64,000 nt of DNA, from positions 558,001 through 622,000 of the forward strand of contig JAKFWC010000023.1 of the NCBI GenBank assembly GCA_021732975.1. The letters are read 5' to 3'. Shown here in pieces: positions 1 to 8,978 of this stretch. The notes beneath the pieces are model-generated. The model made no database searches. It was given only the letters and a program-made list of their open reading frames with translations, and was not told the origin of the DNA. Position 1 is the first letter of the stretch. The number at the start of each line of letters is the position of its first letter. Source of the stretch: Planctomycetaceae bacterium (GTDB lineage: Bacteria; Planctomycetota; Planctomycetia; Planctomycetales; Planctomycetaceae). A program made the translations under genes and the position numbers.

Positions 1-1045
1 AGAAGTAGCAGAAGAAGTAAATCAACGCGATGTAACACATTTCGTAGACGTAACCGTGATTCTGGAATGTCGCTTCGGCAGCGGTGAGGACCGGACCAAG
101 GACAGGGACATTTTCCAATAGCGGCACAATCATCTTGAGCAGGAACAACGGGAACATCAGCAGGCTGGACGCGAAAATGATTGGCATCACTCCCGACTGA
201 TTCAGCCGCAACGGCAGGAACTGGCGTTGACCACCAAACACGCGACTGCCGCGGACGTGCTTTGCGCTTTGCACGGGAATGCGTCGCTGGGCTTGTGTAA
301 TCAGTACGACACACACCACCACGGCAACGAACAATAATCCGAGTATCAGGAAGCGTTCAATTCCCGTCTGGCTGCCGAGTTTTACACCATTCTGGAAGGC
401 GGGGGCGAGCAGCGTCTTCCCGGCTTCCGGCATACGGGCGAGAATCCCCGCCATGATCAGCAGGCTGACACCGTTACCAATACCGTATTCGTCAATTTGC
501 TCGCCGATCCACATCAGCAGGATCGTTCCGGCGGTCATAGTAACGGTACAGGCAAGGTGGAAGAACAGTGTGTTGTATTCGGCAAGGATCAGGCTACCCG
601 AGCCCATCATGTTCTGCTGGCTTCCGAGCGACCGAATCCAGAAGAAGCTCTGGCCGAAACAGATGAAAACCGTGGCATAACGCGTGTATTCGTTGATTTT
701 CTTGCGGCCGGCTTCACCTTCCTTCTGTAGCTTTTCGAGCGGAGGGTAAACCGTGCCGAGAAGTTGAAAGATGATCGACGCCGAGATATACGGCATGATC
801 CCGAGGCCGAAAATGGTGCTCATGCCGATACTGGACGCCGAGAACAGCGACAGCATCGTCATCACGCGATCCATCCCACCGGACGAGTTGCTCATCCGGT
901 CGATGGTTTCCTTCAGCAGTTCCTGATTGATAAACGGCAACGGAATGGAGAAACCGAGCCGGTAGACAGCCAGGAGGATAAACGTCAGCAGAAACTTCTG
1001 CCGTAGTTCCGGAATGCGGAAGATCATCATGATTTTCGACAGCAT
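1..1045 (-). CDS. secY: Preprotein translocase subunit SecY (3' end cut by window edge)
   Basis: SecY is the channel-forming subunit of the SecYEG translocon in the inner membrane. About 348 residues are visible, starting MLSKIMMIFRIPELRQKF. The N-terminal region has the family pattern: first transmembrane helix, a plug-like stretch, GLGIMPYISASIIFQLL, then a cytosolic loop YPPLEKLQKEGEAGRKKI. Further helices follow (for example LILGLLFVAVVVCVVLITQA), with the SecY signature RRIPVQ and a loop containing VFGGQRQFLPLRLNQSGVMP. The frame is open at position 1, so the C-terminal helices lie outside. It is the last visible gene of the S10-spc array, 119 bases after rplO, the normal spc-operon position. 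Family assignment is certain; the ATG at 1045 is the natural start. Confidence 0.97.
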   Translation of the reverse strand, partial: MLSKIMMIFRIPELRQKFLLTFILLAVYRLGFSIPLPFINQELLKETIDRMSNSSGGMDRVMTMLSLFSASSIGMSTIFGLGIMPYISASIIFQLLGTVYPPLEKLQKEGEAGRKKINEYTRYATVFICFGQSFFWIRSLGSQQNMMGSGSLILAEYNTLFFHLACTVTMTAGTILLMWIGEQIDEYGIGNGVSLLIMAGILARMPEAGKTLLAPAFQNGVKLGSQTGIERFLILGLLFVAVVVCVVLITQAQRRIPVQSAKHVRGSRVFGGQRQFLPLRLNQSGVMPIIFASSLLMFPLFLLKMIVPLLENVPVLGPVLTAAEATFQNHGYVYEMCYIALIYFFCYF

Positions 1046-1164
1046 GGCTGATCCAATCCCTTTGCCGTATCCGTCGAACGTCGCAACAACACACTCGAAC
1101 CGAAACCGACAATCATTAATGAATTCTGCGAGCGTACCATGCTATCACAAACCCGCCGGGTGGT

Positions 1165-1620
1165 TTAAGCCCGATCAAGCCGGTCGGCAGTACCGCCTGC
1201 GGCAGCCAACTTCTGCTCGGCGCTGGCGGAGAAGCGATGGGCGGTGACCGTGAACTTCTTGGTCACTTCGCCGTCGCCGAGAATCTTGACCACGTCGAAG
1301 CGGCCCTTGGCCAAGCCCTTTGCTACCAGCATCTCGACGGTGACGGCGGTGCCGGCATCGAAGGCGTCATTGATGGCGCCAACATTAACTTCGGAAACGC
1401 GGATGGCGAATTCGTTGTTGTTGAATCCGCGTTTGGCCACCCGGCGGAAGAGAGGCATCTGGCCCCCTTCGTGGCCGAAGTGACGCGCGTAACCAGCACG
1501 GCTCTTCGCCCCCTTGTGTCCGCGGCCAGAGGTCTTGCCGTGACCGGAGCCAATGCCTCGACCAACACGCTTGCGTGGTTTCTGAGTGTGAATGCCCTGA
1601 TGGACGTCATCGATCATCAT
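1165..1620 (-). CDS. rplO: 50S ribosomal protein L15
   Basis: L15 helps assemble the large subunit. The 151-residue product has the diagnostic glycine- and arginine-rich N-terminus ([18 protein letters not shown], then [10 protein letters not shown]), the [17 protein letters not shown] block, and an L18e/L15-type C-terminal half. I placed the start at the ATG at 1620, giving [17 protein letters not shown], because the open frame further upstream lies inside rpsE and is not L15-like. The gene begins 2 bases after the rpsE stop, with a GGGGAG stretch in the end of rpsE as a possible ribosome-binding site, so the two are probably coupled. L30 (rpmD), which usually lies between S5 and L15, is absent. 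Confidence 0.96.
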   Translation of the reverse strand: MMIDDVHQGIHTQKPRKRVGRGIGSGHGKTSGRGHKGAKSRAGYARHFGHEGGQMPLFRRVAKRGFNNNEFAIRVSEVNVGAINDAFDAGTAVTVEMLVAKGLAKGRFDVVKILGDGEVTKKFTVTAHRFSASAEQKLAAAGGTADRLDRA

Positions 1621-1622
1621 AA

Positions 1623-2105
1623 TTAAAGCTTCACTCCCCGCAGGCGCGCGACTTCTTCGCGGCTGCGCAATGCTTTCAAAGCCACGAACGCGGCTTTGAC
1701 CACGTTCAGCGGGTTGCTCGACCCGCGGCATTTTGTGAGAACGTCCTTCATGCCGATCGACTCGGCGATCGCTCGGAGGCAGTCGCCAGCGATGATCCCG
1801 GTTCCAGGGTTGGCGGGCATGAACATCACGCGCGACGTACCGAACTGGCCGATGACCTGATGTGGAATCGAGCTGCCCGCCGAAGTCACTTTGATCATGT
1901 TCCGGTTGGCGGCTTTGACGGCTTTTTCCACGGCCTGAGGAACTTCGCCTCCTTTACCGTAGCCATAGCCGACACGGCCCTGGCCATCGCCGACCACCAC
2001 CAGAGCGGTGAAGCTGAAGCGGCGACCGCCCTTGACAACGCAGGCACAGCGCCGAATCTGGACCACCTTCTCGGGTGAGTCGGAATTTCCCGATCGTTCC
2101 GCCAC
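1623..2105 (-). CDS. rpsE: 30S ribosomal protein S5
   Basis: S5 is a small-subunit protein involved in translational fidelity and mRNA entry. The 160-residue product carries the N-terminal double-stranded RNA-binding fold ([39 protein letters not shown]) and the C-terminal half with [20 protein letters not shown] and [14 protein letters not shown]. Length matches the family. It follows rplR by about 100 bases and precedes rplO almost without a gap, in normal spc order. Confidence 0.97.
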   Translation of the reverse strand: MAERSGNSDSPEKVVQIRRCACVVKGGRRFSFTALVVVGDGQGRVGYGYGKGGEVPQAVEKAVKAANRNMIKVTSAGSSIPHQVIGQFGTSRVMFMPANPGTGIIAGDCLRAIAESIGMKDVLTKCRGSSNPLNVVKAAFVALKALRSREEVARLRGVKL

Positions 2106-2206
2106 GCCTGACTCCTCTATTACTTCTGCTGCTCAACAGGCTTTGTATCAAGCGAGTTGTTGAAATTCAAAATGTGGTTTAGGAAACCGTTCTGTTTGGT
2201 TGGATA

Positions 2207-2572
2207 CTAAAAATCGAGCCCGGCCTCGCGGGCGGCGTCGGCCAAGGCTTCGATTCGGCCGTGATAACGGTATGAACCGCGATCGAAGGCGACTTCGGAA
2301 ATCCCTTGTCCCACAGCCCGTTCTGCCAGCAATTTACCGACGGTCGTCGCGGCTTCCACCGTGCTGCCCGACTTATCGGTGGAGCGGAAGGTTGCCTCGC
2401 CGGTGGAGGCGGAAACCAGCGTCTTGCCCGCTTCATCGTCAATGATCTGAGCGTAAATATGCTTGCCGCTCTTGAATACAGTCAGCCGCAAACGGCCGCT
2501 GGCCCGCACGCGGTTGCGAACGCGGTATGCGCGACGTTGTTGCTGGAGACCGATTTGCTTTTGCAGTTTCAT
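2207..2572 (-). CDS. rplR: 50S ribosomal protein L18
   Basis: L18 binds 5S rRNA in the central protuberance. The 121-residue product has the L18 pattern: a basic N-terminus ([19 protein letters not shown]), [22 protein letters not shown], an Ala-rich helix, then [20 protein letters not shown] and the C-terminal AAREAGLDF. Its length and place after rplF and before rpsE are standard. The gap to rpsE is about 100 bases. Confidence 0.97.
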   Translation of the reverse strand: MKLQKQIGLQQQRRAYRVRNRVRASGRLRLTVFKSGKHIYAQIIDDEAGKTLVSASTGEATFRSTDKSGSTVEAATTVGKLLAERAVGQGISEVAFDRGSYRYHGRIEALADAAREAGLDF

Positions 2573-2660
2573 GATTCAGACCGTCCATCCCGCCGCGATT
2601 TGTCTTGATTGATCGGTACGCTGCGTTCGCGTGACCAGAATCAGAATGTGATTGTCGTGG

Positions 2661-3206
2661 TTAGCTACCGAAGGCTTTGCCGGCCTTGCGGCGGACGCGT
2701 TCGGTTGAATACTTGATGCCCTTGCCTTTGTACGGTTCCGGTGGACGAACGCGGCGGATTTCGGCAGCGAACTGACCAACCGCCTGGCGATCCGCCCCCT
2801 TCAGATTAATGTGCGTATTATCGGGGACTTCCACAACCACGCCGGCAGGTACGGGCAACTTAATGGCGTTGGCGAAGCCAACCTGCAACGTCAGCGTTTT
2901 GCCACTGAGCGAAGCCTGGTAACCGACACCCACGATTTCGAGCTTCTTTTCCCAGGGAGTGCTGACGCCCTGGACCATATTATTCAACAAGGCCCGCGTG
3001 AGACCATGCAAAGCACGACTTTCCCGAACATCATCAGGTCGTTCGACACGCAACTCCTTGGCTGCGGAATCGAAAGTGACCGACATCTTCGGATGCCACG
3101 CCATGGACAATTCGCCGTGTTTACCCTTCACCGACACCTTACCGTCGGCAACCTGAACGGTCACGCCGGCGGGGACGACTACGGGTTTTTTCCCAATCCG
3201 GGACAT
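2661..3206 (-). CDS. rplF: 50S ribosomal protein L6
   Basis: L6 lies near the factor-binding site of the large subunit. The 181-residue product starts MSRIGKKPVVVPAGV and contains the duplicated L6 fold, with RALHGLTRALLNNMVQGVS in the first half and the C-terminal signature PEPYKGKGIKYSTERVRRK. Length and position between rpsH and rplR are normal. Confidence 0.97.
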   Translation of the reverse strand: MSRIGKKPVVVPAGVTVQVADGKVSVKGKHGELSMAWHPKMSVTFDSAAKELRVERPDDVRESRALHGLTRALLNNMVQGVSTPWEKKLEIVGVGYQASLSGKTLTLQVGFANAIKLPVPAGVVVEVPDNTHINLKGADRQAVGQFAAEIRRVRPPEPYKGKGIKYSTERVRRKAGKAFGS

Positions 3207-3278
3207 GTTTGCTTACCTACGTCGAATCAATTTTCTGTCGCTGAATTTGCCACGGGGCGATCGATACCCTCGTCTGGG

Positions 3279-3674
3279 TTACCAGACGGTGCAGAGGATC
3301 TCGCCGCCTACTTGCTGCTGCTTGGCTTCCCGGCTGCTCAGCACGCCTTTGTTCGTGGAGATCACGCAGATCCCCAAGCCCTGGAGGACCACCGGAAAGT
3401 CTTTGGCAGCGGAATACACGCGGCAGCCCGGTGAGCTGATCCGCTTGATGTTCTGAATCACGCGTTCCCCGTTGGGACCGTATTTCAGGTTGACGCGGAG
3501 AACGCTTTGCGGCTGGGCTTCGATAATCGCGAAGTCCCAGATGTAGCCTTCCCGCTGCAGCACTTCCGCTACGCCCACCTTCAACCGCGACGTGGGCATG
3601 TCGACGAACGGACTCTCGTTCTGCAGCGCATTGCGCAGACGGGTCAGCATGTCGGCCACAGGATCGGTCATCAT
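3279..3674 (-). CDS. rpsH: 30S ribosomal protein S8
   Basis: S8 binds 16S rRNA in the central domain and in E. coli is the regulator of the spc operon. The 131-residue product starts MMTDPVADMLTRLRNALQ and ends with the family signature around LGICVISTNKGVLSSREAKQ. In most bacteria rpsN (S14) lies between rplE and rpsH; here only 46 bases separate the two and no S14 is encoded. Confidence 0.97.
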   Translation of the reverse strand: MMTDPVADMLTRLRNALQNESPFVDMPTSRLKVGVAEVLQREGYIWDFAIIEAQPQSVLRVNLKYGPNGERVIQNIKRISSPGCRVYSAAKDFPVVLQGLGICVISTNKGVLSSREAKQQQVGGEILCTVW

Positions 3675-3720
3675 CGCCAGAACGCCTTCAAGAAAAACGG
3701 ATCACCCGGGAATCAAACCA

Positions 3721-4275
3721 CTACTGTTGCTGGTCGGGCTTCTGGAACGGAAGTCCCATTTCCCGCAGCAACAAACGGCCTTCGTCATCGGTCGCCGCCG
3801 TGGTGACCATGGTGATGTTCATGCCCTGCGTAAAATTCACCTTGTCCGGATTAATTTCCGGAAAGGACATTTGATCGGCGAGGCCCATGTTGTAGTTTCC
3901 ACGGCCGTCGAAACCTTTCGGGTTCAGACCGCGGAAGTCGCGAACGCGGGGGAGTGCCAGATTGATCAGACGGTCGAGAAACTCGTACATCCGCTTGCCG
4001 CGGAGTGTTACCACGCAGCCGATTTCCATACCCTCGCGGAGCCGGAAACCGGACACGGCGTTACGGGCTTTGGTGATCTGCGGGCGTTGACCGGTGATTT
4101 GGCCGAGATGGCCGACCGCTTCTTCGAGCCGTTTCCGTTCGCCAATCGCCTTGCCTAAACCCATGCTCACCACAATCTTTTTCAATTGCGGCAGGGCGTG
4201 TGGATTCGTGCGACCAAGTTCCTTGGCGAGTGCCGGGACGATCTCTGACTTATAACGTTCTTGGAGACGAACCAT
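3721..4275 (-). CDS. rplE: 50S ribosomal protein L5
   Basis: L5 binds 5S rRNA and contacts the P-site tRNA. The 184-residue product has LKKIVVSMGLGKAIGE near residue 32, GQRPQITKARNAVSGFRLRE, and the late block FPEINPDKVNFTQGMNITMV, all L5 hallmarks. It follows rplX by 74 bases. The next gene in transcription is rpsH; the usual rpsN is missing. Confidence 0.97.
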   Translation of the reverse strand: MVRLQERYKSEIVPALAKELGRTNPHALPQLKKIVVSMGLGKAIGERKRLEEAVGHLGQITGQRPQITKARNAVSGFRLREGMEIGCVVTLRGKRMYEFLDRLINLALPRVRDFRGLNPKGFDGRGNYNMGLADQMSFPEINPDKVNFTQGMNITMVTTAATDDEGRLLLREMGLPFQKPDQQQ

Positions 4276-4349
4276 GATACCCTAAACCTTGAGAGCACGC
4301 CTCTTGGGCGACGACGTGCGGTCGCATCGGACGGAGCAGTATACCGGAA

Positions 4350-4709
4350 TCAGGTCGATTTGGTAGCGTAACGAGGACGCGGCGGCGAAATCACTCCGGC
4401 GGAAGCCTGGCACTTCTTGCAATACCGCTCCTTGCGGCCTTCCGGCGTGTAGCGATAGCCAATCCGTACACCCTTGCTGCAGGCGCTGCAGAAGAAGAGT
4501 GCGTTCGAGCCGTTGATCGGCTTTTCCATGGAGAGTCGGCCGCCCTGCGGGCTCTTGGGATGGCCGCGTTTCACGTGACGGTAAACGCGATTGACCCCTT
4601 CGACGAGCAGCTTTTCGCCACCGTCGAGGACTTCGATCACCTTCCGCGGTGCATCACTGGCGTCATCGCCGGTAATCACCACCACCATGTCGCCCTGTCG
4701 GATCCGCAT
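4350..4709 (-). CDS. rplX: 50S ribosomal protein L24 with a C-terminal zinc-ribbon-like motif
   Basis: L24 starts assembly of the large subunit by binding 23S rRNA. I chose the ATG at 4709 (MRIRQGDMVVVITGDD), which gives 119 residues and a KOW motif at the N-terminus; the frame stays open upstream but that part is not L24-like. The C-terminal part has two CxxC pairs, FFCSAC and RYCKKC, about 20 residues apart, which is the zinc-binding (C+) form of L24. It lies between rplN and rplE as usual. Confidence 0.95.
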   Translation of the reverse strand: MRIRQGDMVVVITGDDASDAPRKVIEVLDGGEKLLVEGVNRVYRHVKRGHPKSPQGGRLSMEKPINGSNALFFCSACSKGVRIGYRYTPEGRKERYCKKCQASAGVISPPRPRYATKST

Positions 4710-4797
4710 TGTCTTACCCTCGGCGTCCGTTGACTCGGCCCGCACTTGTTCGATTCGATGTCTTGTTGTTGCCCAAACCAAAGTCCGGGAATTCGCC

Positions 4798-5166
4798 TTA
4801 GACCACTTCTGCAGCCAGGCTGATGATCTTCATGTATTTCTTTTCACGGAGTTCACGGGCGACCGCACCAAAGATACGGGTGCCCTTCGGGTTGCCATCG
4901 TTATCCACGAGTACAATCGCATTGCTGTCGAAGCGGACGTAGCTGCCGTCTTCCCGTCGGGATGGTTTGCGAACGCGGACGATGACACCCTTCACGACCT
5001 GGCCATGCTTGACCGCTCCGTTCGGCAGCGATTTCTGCACTGCGACCACGATCACATCGCCCAGCGTGGCGTACCGCTTGCGGGAGCTGCCCAGAACCTT
5101 GATACAGCGCGCGGTCTTAGCACCGGTGTTGTCGGTGACATCAACCATCGTTTGCATTTGAATCAT
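4798..5166 (-). CDS. rplN: 50S ribosomal protein L14
   Basis: L14 sits at the subunit interface and is part of a bridge to 16S rRNA. The 122-residue product starts [17 protein letters not shown] and contains the family signature from [20 protein letters not shown] through NAIVLVD, then [20 protein letters not shown]. Length and neighbours (rpsQ upstream, rplX downstream) are standard. Confidence 0.98.
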   Translation of the reverse strand: MIQMQTMVDVTDNTGAKTARCIKVLGSSRKRYATLGDVIVVAVQKSLPNGAVKHGQVVKGVIVRVRKPSRREDGSYVRFDSNAIVLVDNDGNPKGTRIFGAVARELREKKYMKIISLAAEVV

Positions 5167-5255
5167 GATGCTTGCTTTCGGTGCGGTGTCAACACCGCCG
5201 GTCGCGATATCGGTCTGAAATCAATTTCGGGAGCGGCTCATCGGTTCGGGGAAGA

Positions 5256-5528
5256 TCAGACCGAAGCGTCCGCAGCCGTGGTCGTGGTCACGGCTTTCTG
5301 AACAACCTTCACGAGCGCCCAGCGCTTCAATTTCGAGAGCGGACGGCTTTCGACGATCTCGACGATATCGCCGGCGTGCGAAACGTTTTCTTCATCGTGT
5401 GCATGGCAGACCATCCGCTCACGCATGGTTTTGCCGTACTTGGGATGACGATAAACGCGCTGCACCTCGACGCGCCGCGACTTGTTCATCTTGTCGCCCG
5501 TGACGGTACCAATCAACCGCTTCCGCAT
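5256..5528 (-). CDS. rpsQ: 30S ribosomal protein S17
   Basis: S17 is a primary 16S rRNA-binding protein of OB fold. The 90-residue product begins MRKRLIGTVTGDKMNKSRRV and contains HPKYGKTMRERMVCHAHDEE and the GDIVEIVESRPLSKLKRW signature. The Thr/Ala-rich tail (VTTTTAADASV) is a short extension. It lies 40 bases after rpmC in transcription order. Confidence 0.97.
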   Translation of the reverse strand: MRKRLIGTVTGDKMNKSRRVEVQRVYRHPKYGKTMRERMVCHAHDEENVSHAGDIVEIVESRPLSKLKRWALVKVVQKAVTTTTAADASV

Positions 5529-5568
5529 AACTGCTTCTTTCCCACGCCAGCCGCCAAGGCTGCCAAAA

Positions 5569-5772
5569 TTACTGAGGAGTGCCCGTATCCCGTTGCCGCA
5601 AAATCGTCTTCAACCGAGCGATCTCCCGTCGGAACTTCCGCAGGTTGCTCGGGGCGTCGAGTTTCTCGGTCGCCGCTTGAAACCGCAAGCGAAACAGTTG
5701 CTCCTGCGTTTCGCGCAGACTGAATTCCAACTGGTCGGTGCTCTTCTCGCGCAATTCAGCAGGCTTTGTCAT
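5569..5772 (-). CDS. rpmC: 50S ribosomal protein L29
   Basis: L29 lies next to the polypeptide exit tunnel and helps dock trigger factor and SRP. The 67-residue product is a two-helix protein starting MTKPAELREKSTDQLEF with the core LFRLRFQAATEKLDAPSNLR and REIARLKTILRQR. Its size and place between rplP and rpsQ are standard. Confidence 0.96.
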   Translation of the reverse strand: MTKPAELREKSTDQLEFSLRETQEQLFRLRFQAATEKLDAPSNLRKFRREIARLKTILRQRDTGTPQ

Positions 5773-5857
5773 GACTATCCACCTCGGAACCGTTGAAACT
5801 AACCGTCAACAGCGCCGCAGTTTTCCGATCTTGTATCCGACCAAATTTTCCAGGTGA

Positions 5858-6277
5858 CTACACGCTCGGGCGACGACCGACCAAACGGACTTTCACCGGC
5901 AGCTTGTAGGCCACGCGGGCAAAACATTCCCGTGCGGCTTCTTCGCTCACACCGCCCAACTCGAACAAGACCTTGCCGGGACGAACCACGGCAACCCAAT
6001 GATCCGGTTCGCCTTTGCCGGTACCCATGCGGGTTTCCAGCGGACGCGCGGTCATCGGCTTGTTCGGGAAGATGCGGATGTAAAGCTTGCCTTCACCACG
6101 CACGTATTGGGTTGCTGCGACGCGACAGGCTTCAATCGTCGTTCCGCGGACATGACCTGCATCGATTGTCTGCAGGCCCCATTCCCCGAACGCAACGGTG
6201 TTGCCTCGCGTGGCATTACCTTTTACGCGGCCTCTTTGTTCTTTGCGGTGCTTGACCCGTTTGGGCATGAGCGCCAT
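5858..6277 (-). CDS. rplP: 50S ribosomal protein L16
   Basis: L16 lies near the A-site tRNA elbow and 5S rRNA. The 139-residue product from the ATG at 6277 reads MALMPKRVKHRKEQRGRVKG and contains IRIFPNKPMTARPLETRMG, GKGEPDHWVAVVRPGKVLFE and GVSEEAARECFARVAYKLPV, the two L16 signatures. GAGGAG lies seven bases before this ATG and supports the start; a second ATG at 6268 is also possible. The first 62 bases overlap the end of rpsC in another frame, so expression of the two is probably coupled. Confidence 0.96.
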   Translation of the reverse strand: MALMPKRVKHRKEQRGRVKGNATRGNTVAFGEWGLQTIDAGHVRGTTIEACRVAATQYVRGEGKLYIRIFPNKPMTARPLETRMGTGKGEPDHWVAVVRPGKVLFELGGVSEEAARECFARVAYKLPVKVRLVGRRPSV

Positions 6278-6923
6278 CGCCGGACTCCTCGTCTCTGTAT
6301 TCGCCCAGGTTGACCCAGACTTTAACGCCAATCACCCCCATCGTGGTCCGGGCGACGGCGAATCCATAGTTAATGTGCTTCCGCAACGTCGACAGTGGAA
6401 TCGAACCCCGCATCGCCTTTTCAGTCCGGGACATTTCCGCCCCGCCCAAGCGACCCGACAGTTCGATCTTCACGCCATCGACGCCCGCTTCCATCACCTG
6501 GTCGAGCGACCGCTTGATGATTCGACGGAAACTTCCCCGCTTGACAATCTGCTGGGCGATATCTTCCGCCACGAGCAAAGCGCTGCGTTGAGGTTGATTG
6601 ATTTCAACGATCTTCAGATCCATCCGGCGACCGGTGAGGTCTTCCAGTTCGGCCTTCAGACGGTCAATTTCCTGGCCTTTACGGCCGATGATGATTCCCG
6701 GGCGAGCCGTGTGCAAGTGGACGATAACTTGATCGCGGGTCCGCTCGATTTCCGTCCGGGCGATGCCGGCGAATTCGTATTTCGTCTTTACGAAGTTGCG
6801 AATCTTGAAGTCTTCGACGAGCAGGTCGCCGAACTCGCGCTTGGTGGCGTACCACCGGCTGCGCCAGTCTTCCACGATCCCCACGCGAAAACCTGTCGGG
6901 CGAACTTTCTGACCCATGTTCAC
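6216..6923 (-). CDS. rpsC: 30S ribosomal protein S3
   Basis: S3 lines the mRNA entry channel. The 235-residue product begins MNMGQKVRPTGFRVGIVEDW, has the KH-type RNA-binding core with IIIGRKGQEIDRLKAEL, and the C-terminal S3 domain (ELSGRLGGAEMSRTEKAMRG, then GSIPLSTLRKHINYGFAVA). The last 25 or so residues are a hydrophilic, basic tail that is coded in the stretch shared with the start of rplP. The second Met at 6917 is an equally good start, giving the usual MGQKV beginning. Confidence 0.97.
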   Translation of the reverse strand: MNMGQKVRPTGFRVGIVEDWRSRWYATKREFGDLLVEDFKIRNFVKTKYEFAGIARTEIERTRDQVIVHLHTARPGIIIGRKGQEIDRLKAELEDLTGRRMDLKIVEINQPQRSALLVAEDIAQQIVKRGSFRRIIKRSLDQVMEAGVDGVKIELSGRLGGAEMSRTEKAMRGSIPLSTLRKHINYGFAVARTTMGVIGVKVWVNLGEYRDEESGDGAHAQTGQAPQRTKRPRKR

Positions 6924-6978
6924 TGAACCTTTTGCTGGATTAACCGCCAGCCGAATCTACGATCTGAATGCTGCGAGA

Positions 6979-7338
6979 CTATTCTTGTTCGCCAATCGCA
7001 TCGGCCACCGGGTCGCCCACGGCGACGGTGATGTGCGAAAAGCGTTTCTTGATCATGAAGCCAATGCCGCGGGCGTGCGGTTGAATCCGCTTGAACATCG
7101 GACCGCCGTCGACCTTGGCTTCCACGACGCGGAGCGAATCCACGTTGCGAGCACCGCGGTCTTCCGCATTGGCGATGGCGCTTCGCAGCACCTTTTCCAC
7201 CATCCGTGCACCGCGGTGAGGAAGAAAGCGGAGCGCGTCCAAGCCGTCGGAGGCCGACATGCCGCGAATCAAATCGACCACGTGCCGCACCTTGGTCGGA
7301 GCGATCCGGGCGAACTTAAAAACGGAACGATATGCCAT
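6979..7338 (-). CDS. rplV: 50S ribosomal protein L22
   Basis: L22 reaches into the nascent-peptide exit tunnel. From the ATG at 7338 the product is 119 residues, beginning MAYRSVFKFARIAPTKVRHV, with SAIANAEDRGARNVDSLRV and the L22 C-terminal signature FKRIQPHARGIGFMIKKRFSH. Two in-frame ATGs at 7347 and 7353 would add MGMGI; I prefer the MAYRS start because it matches family length. It lies 40 bases after rpsS. Confidence 0.96.
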   Translation of the reverse strand: MAYRSVFKFARIAPTKVRHVVDLIRGMSASDGLDALRFLPHRGARMVEKVLRSAIANAEDRGARNVDSLRVVEAKVDGGPMFKRIQPHARGIGFMIKKRFSHITVAVGDPVADAIGEQE

Positions 7339-7377
7339 AATTCCCATTCCCACCCACGGCCGTAGCCGCGATCTGCA

Positions 7378-7644
7378 TTACTTGCCGCGAGCCGTGTGAC
7401 CGCGGAAAGTCCGCGTGAGTGCAAATTCGCCGAGCTTATGCCCCACCATTTCTTCGGTCACATACACGTCGATGTGCTTGCGGCCGTTGTGAACCTGGAA
7501 GGTATGTCCCACAAAGTCGGGCGAGATTGTCGACCGGCGGGCCCAGGTCTTGATCGGCTCTTTCCGCCGTGCGCTATCGAGTCGCTCAACTTTCTTGAGT
7601 AACTTCGCGTCGACGTACGGACCTTTTTTCGTTGAACGACCCAT
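7378..7644 (-). CDS. rpsS: 30S ribosomal protein S19
   Basis: S19 is at the head of the small subunit and contacts S13. The 88-residue product starts [19 protein letters not shown] and has the signature [20 protein letters not shown] followed by [17 protein letters not shown]. It is in the normal place between rplB and rplV. Confidence 0.98.
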   Translation of the reverse strand: MGRSTKKGPYVDAKLLKKVERLDSARRKEPIKTWARRSTISPDFVGHTFQVHNGRKHIDVYVTEEMVGHKLGEFALTRTFRGHTARGK

Positions 7645-7706
7645 GATTTGCCTCTAACCGACCCGATTCTGATTCAATCTGTGTATCACGCTAATCGCAA
7701 GCGATA

Positions 7707-8567
7707 TCAGACCTTCAACTGGCCATAACGAACCGATTTGCGGCGGCGAATGATCGCATTCCGCGACGGCTTGCGAGGATTCCGAGTGCGGCCTCCCTTG
7801 GCGAGCTTGCCCGTCGGGCTGACCGGATGGCGGCCCCCGGCACGACGGCCTTCACCACCACCCATCGGGTGGGCGATCGGATTCATCGCCGAGCCGCGGA
7901 CGTAAGGACGACGGCCTTTCCAGCGGGTCCGACCGGCCTTGCCGATCACGATGCTGGAATGATCCGCATTGCCGAGGACACCAATCGTCGCTCGGCATTT
8001 GGCGGGGACGCGACGGGCTTCACCCGAAGGCAGGGTGACCTGCGCCCAATCACCATGGACAGCGTTCATCACCGCGGAAGTCCCGGCACTACGGACCATC
8101 TGGCCCCCTTTGCCGGGTTGCATTTCAATGTTGTGAATCGCGGTTCCGGGTGGGATCTTTTCGAGCGGCATGCAGTTGCCGACGTTCGGCTCGCAATCGG
8201 AACCGTTCGTGATTTGCGCTCCGGCGGCAATGCCTTCGGGAGCGAGGATGTATCGCTTTTCACCGTCCGCATACTGCACCAAGGCGATGCGGCAGGTGCG
8301 GTTCGGATCGTATTCAATATGGGTGACGGTACCGATGACGCCGTCTTTGTCGTTCCGGCGGAAGTCGATGATGCGGTACATCCGCTTGTGACCACCACCG
8401 CGATGCCGTGTGGTGATTTTGCCCTGGAAGTTGCGGCCGCCATGCTTCTTGAGGTGAACCAGCAGGGCCTTCTCGGGCTTCTTCTTCTTGTCCGTGATTT
8501 CCGCGAAGTCGCTAACCATCGCGCCGCGGCGGGCGGGACTGGTCGGCTTGTAAAATCGAACACCCAT
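7707..8567 (-). CDS. rplB: 50S ribosomal protein L2
   Basis: L2 is needed for subunit joining and peptidyl transferase assembly. The 286-residue product starts [20 protein letters not shown] and contains [19 protein letters not shown], the central beta-barrel, and the C-terminal signature [19 protein letters not shown] with the functional histidine. Length is slightly above the usual 275. It lies after rplW and before rpsS. Confidence 0.98.
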   Translation of the reverse strand: MGVRFYKPTSPARRGAMVSDFAEITDKKKKPEKALLVHLKKHGGRNFQGKITTRHRGGGHKRMYRIIDFRRNDKDGVIGTVTHIEYDPNRTCRIALVQYADGEKRYILAPEGIAAGAQITNGSDCEPNVGNCMPLEKIPPGTAIHNIEMQPGKGGQMVRSAGTSAVMNAVHGDWAQVTLPSGEARRVPAKCRATIGVLGNADHSSIVIGKAGRTRWKGRRPYVRGSAMNPIAHPMGGGEGRRAGGRHPVSPTGKLAKGGRTRNPRKPSRNAIIRRRKSVRYGQLKV

Positions 8568-8627
8568 GATTCACGAACCTTCAAAGCAAATCAGGCACAG
8601 AGAGATGACCGGAACCAACACCATCCA

Positions 8628-8936
8628 TTAGAAGAACGCGATGCGGTCTTCTTCGTGCAATTCAACGATCGCCTTCTTCCAGGCCTGAGTATAACTTTCA
8701 ATCATTTTGTGCCGACGCGGCTTGCCAACGCGGTTCTGCGTTCGCACCCGCACCACACGCACCTTGAACAGCAACTGCACGGCATCACGGATGTCGTGTT
8801 TCGTTGCCAGCGGATTCACTTCAAATGTGTAGCAATTGTAGCGCTCGGAAAGGTGCGTTCCCTTTTCCGTGACCACCGGTCGAAAAACGACCTGATGCGG
8901 CTCCAACTTCACACCGGATTTCATGACGATGGCCAT
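8628..8936 (-). CDS. rplW: 50S ribosomal protein L23
   Basis: L23 is at the tunnel exit and anchors trigger factor and SRP. The 102-residue product has VVFRPVVTEKGTHLSERYN, YTFEVNPLATKHDIRDAVQ and VRVVRVRTQNRVGKPRRH, which fit L23 throughout. It starts 42 bases after the rplD stop. Confidence 0.96.
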   Translation of the reverse strand: MAIVMKSGVKLEPHQVVFRPVVTEKGTHLSERYNCYTFEVNPLATKHDIRDAVQLLFKVRVVRVRTQNRVGKPRRHKMIESYTQAWKKAIVELHEEDRIAFF

Positions 8937-8978
8937 GACTGCAAACCCTTCACCGACCGAAGTCGCACCGACAAAAAA

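Noticed and set aside
714-1112. Open frame on the minus strand overlapping secY
   Set aside because: It is a shifted frame of secY, whose real frame gives a perfect SecY N-terminus from 1045.
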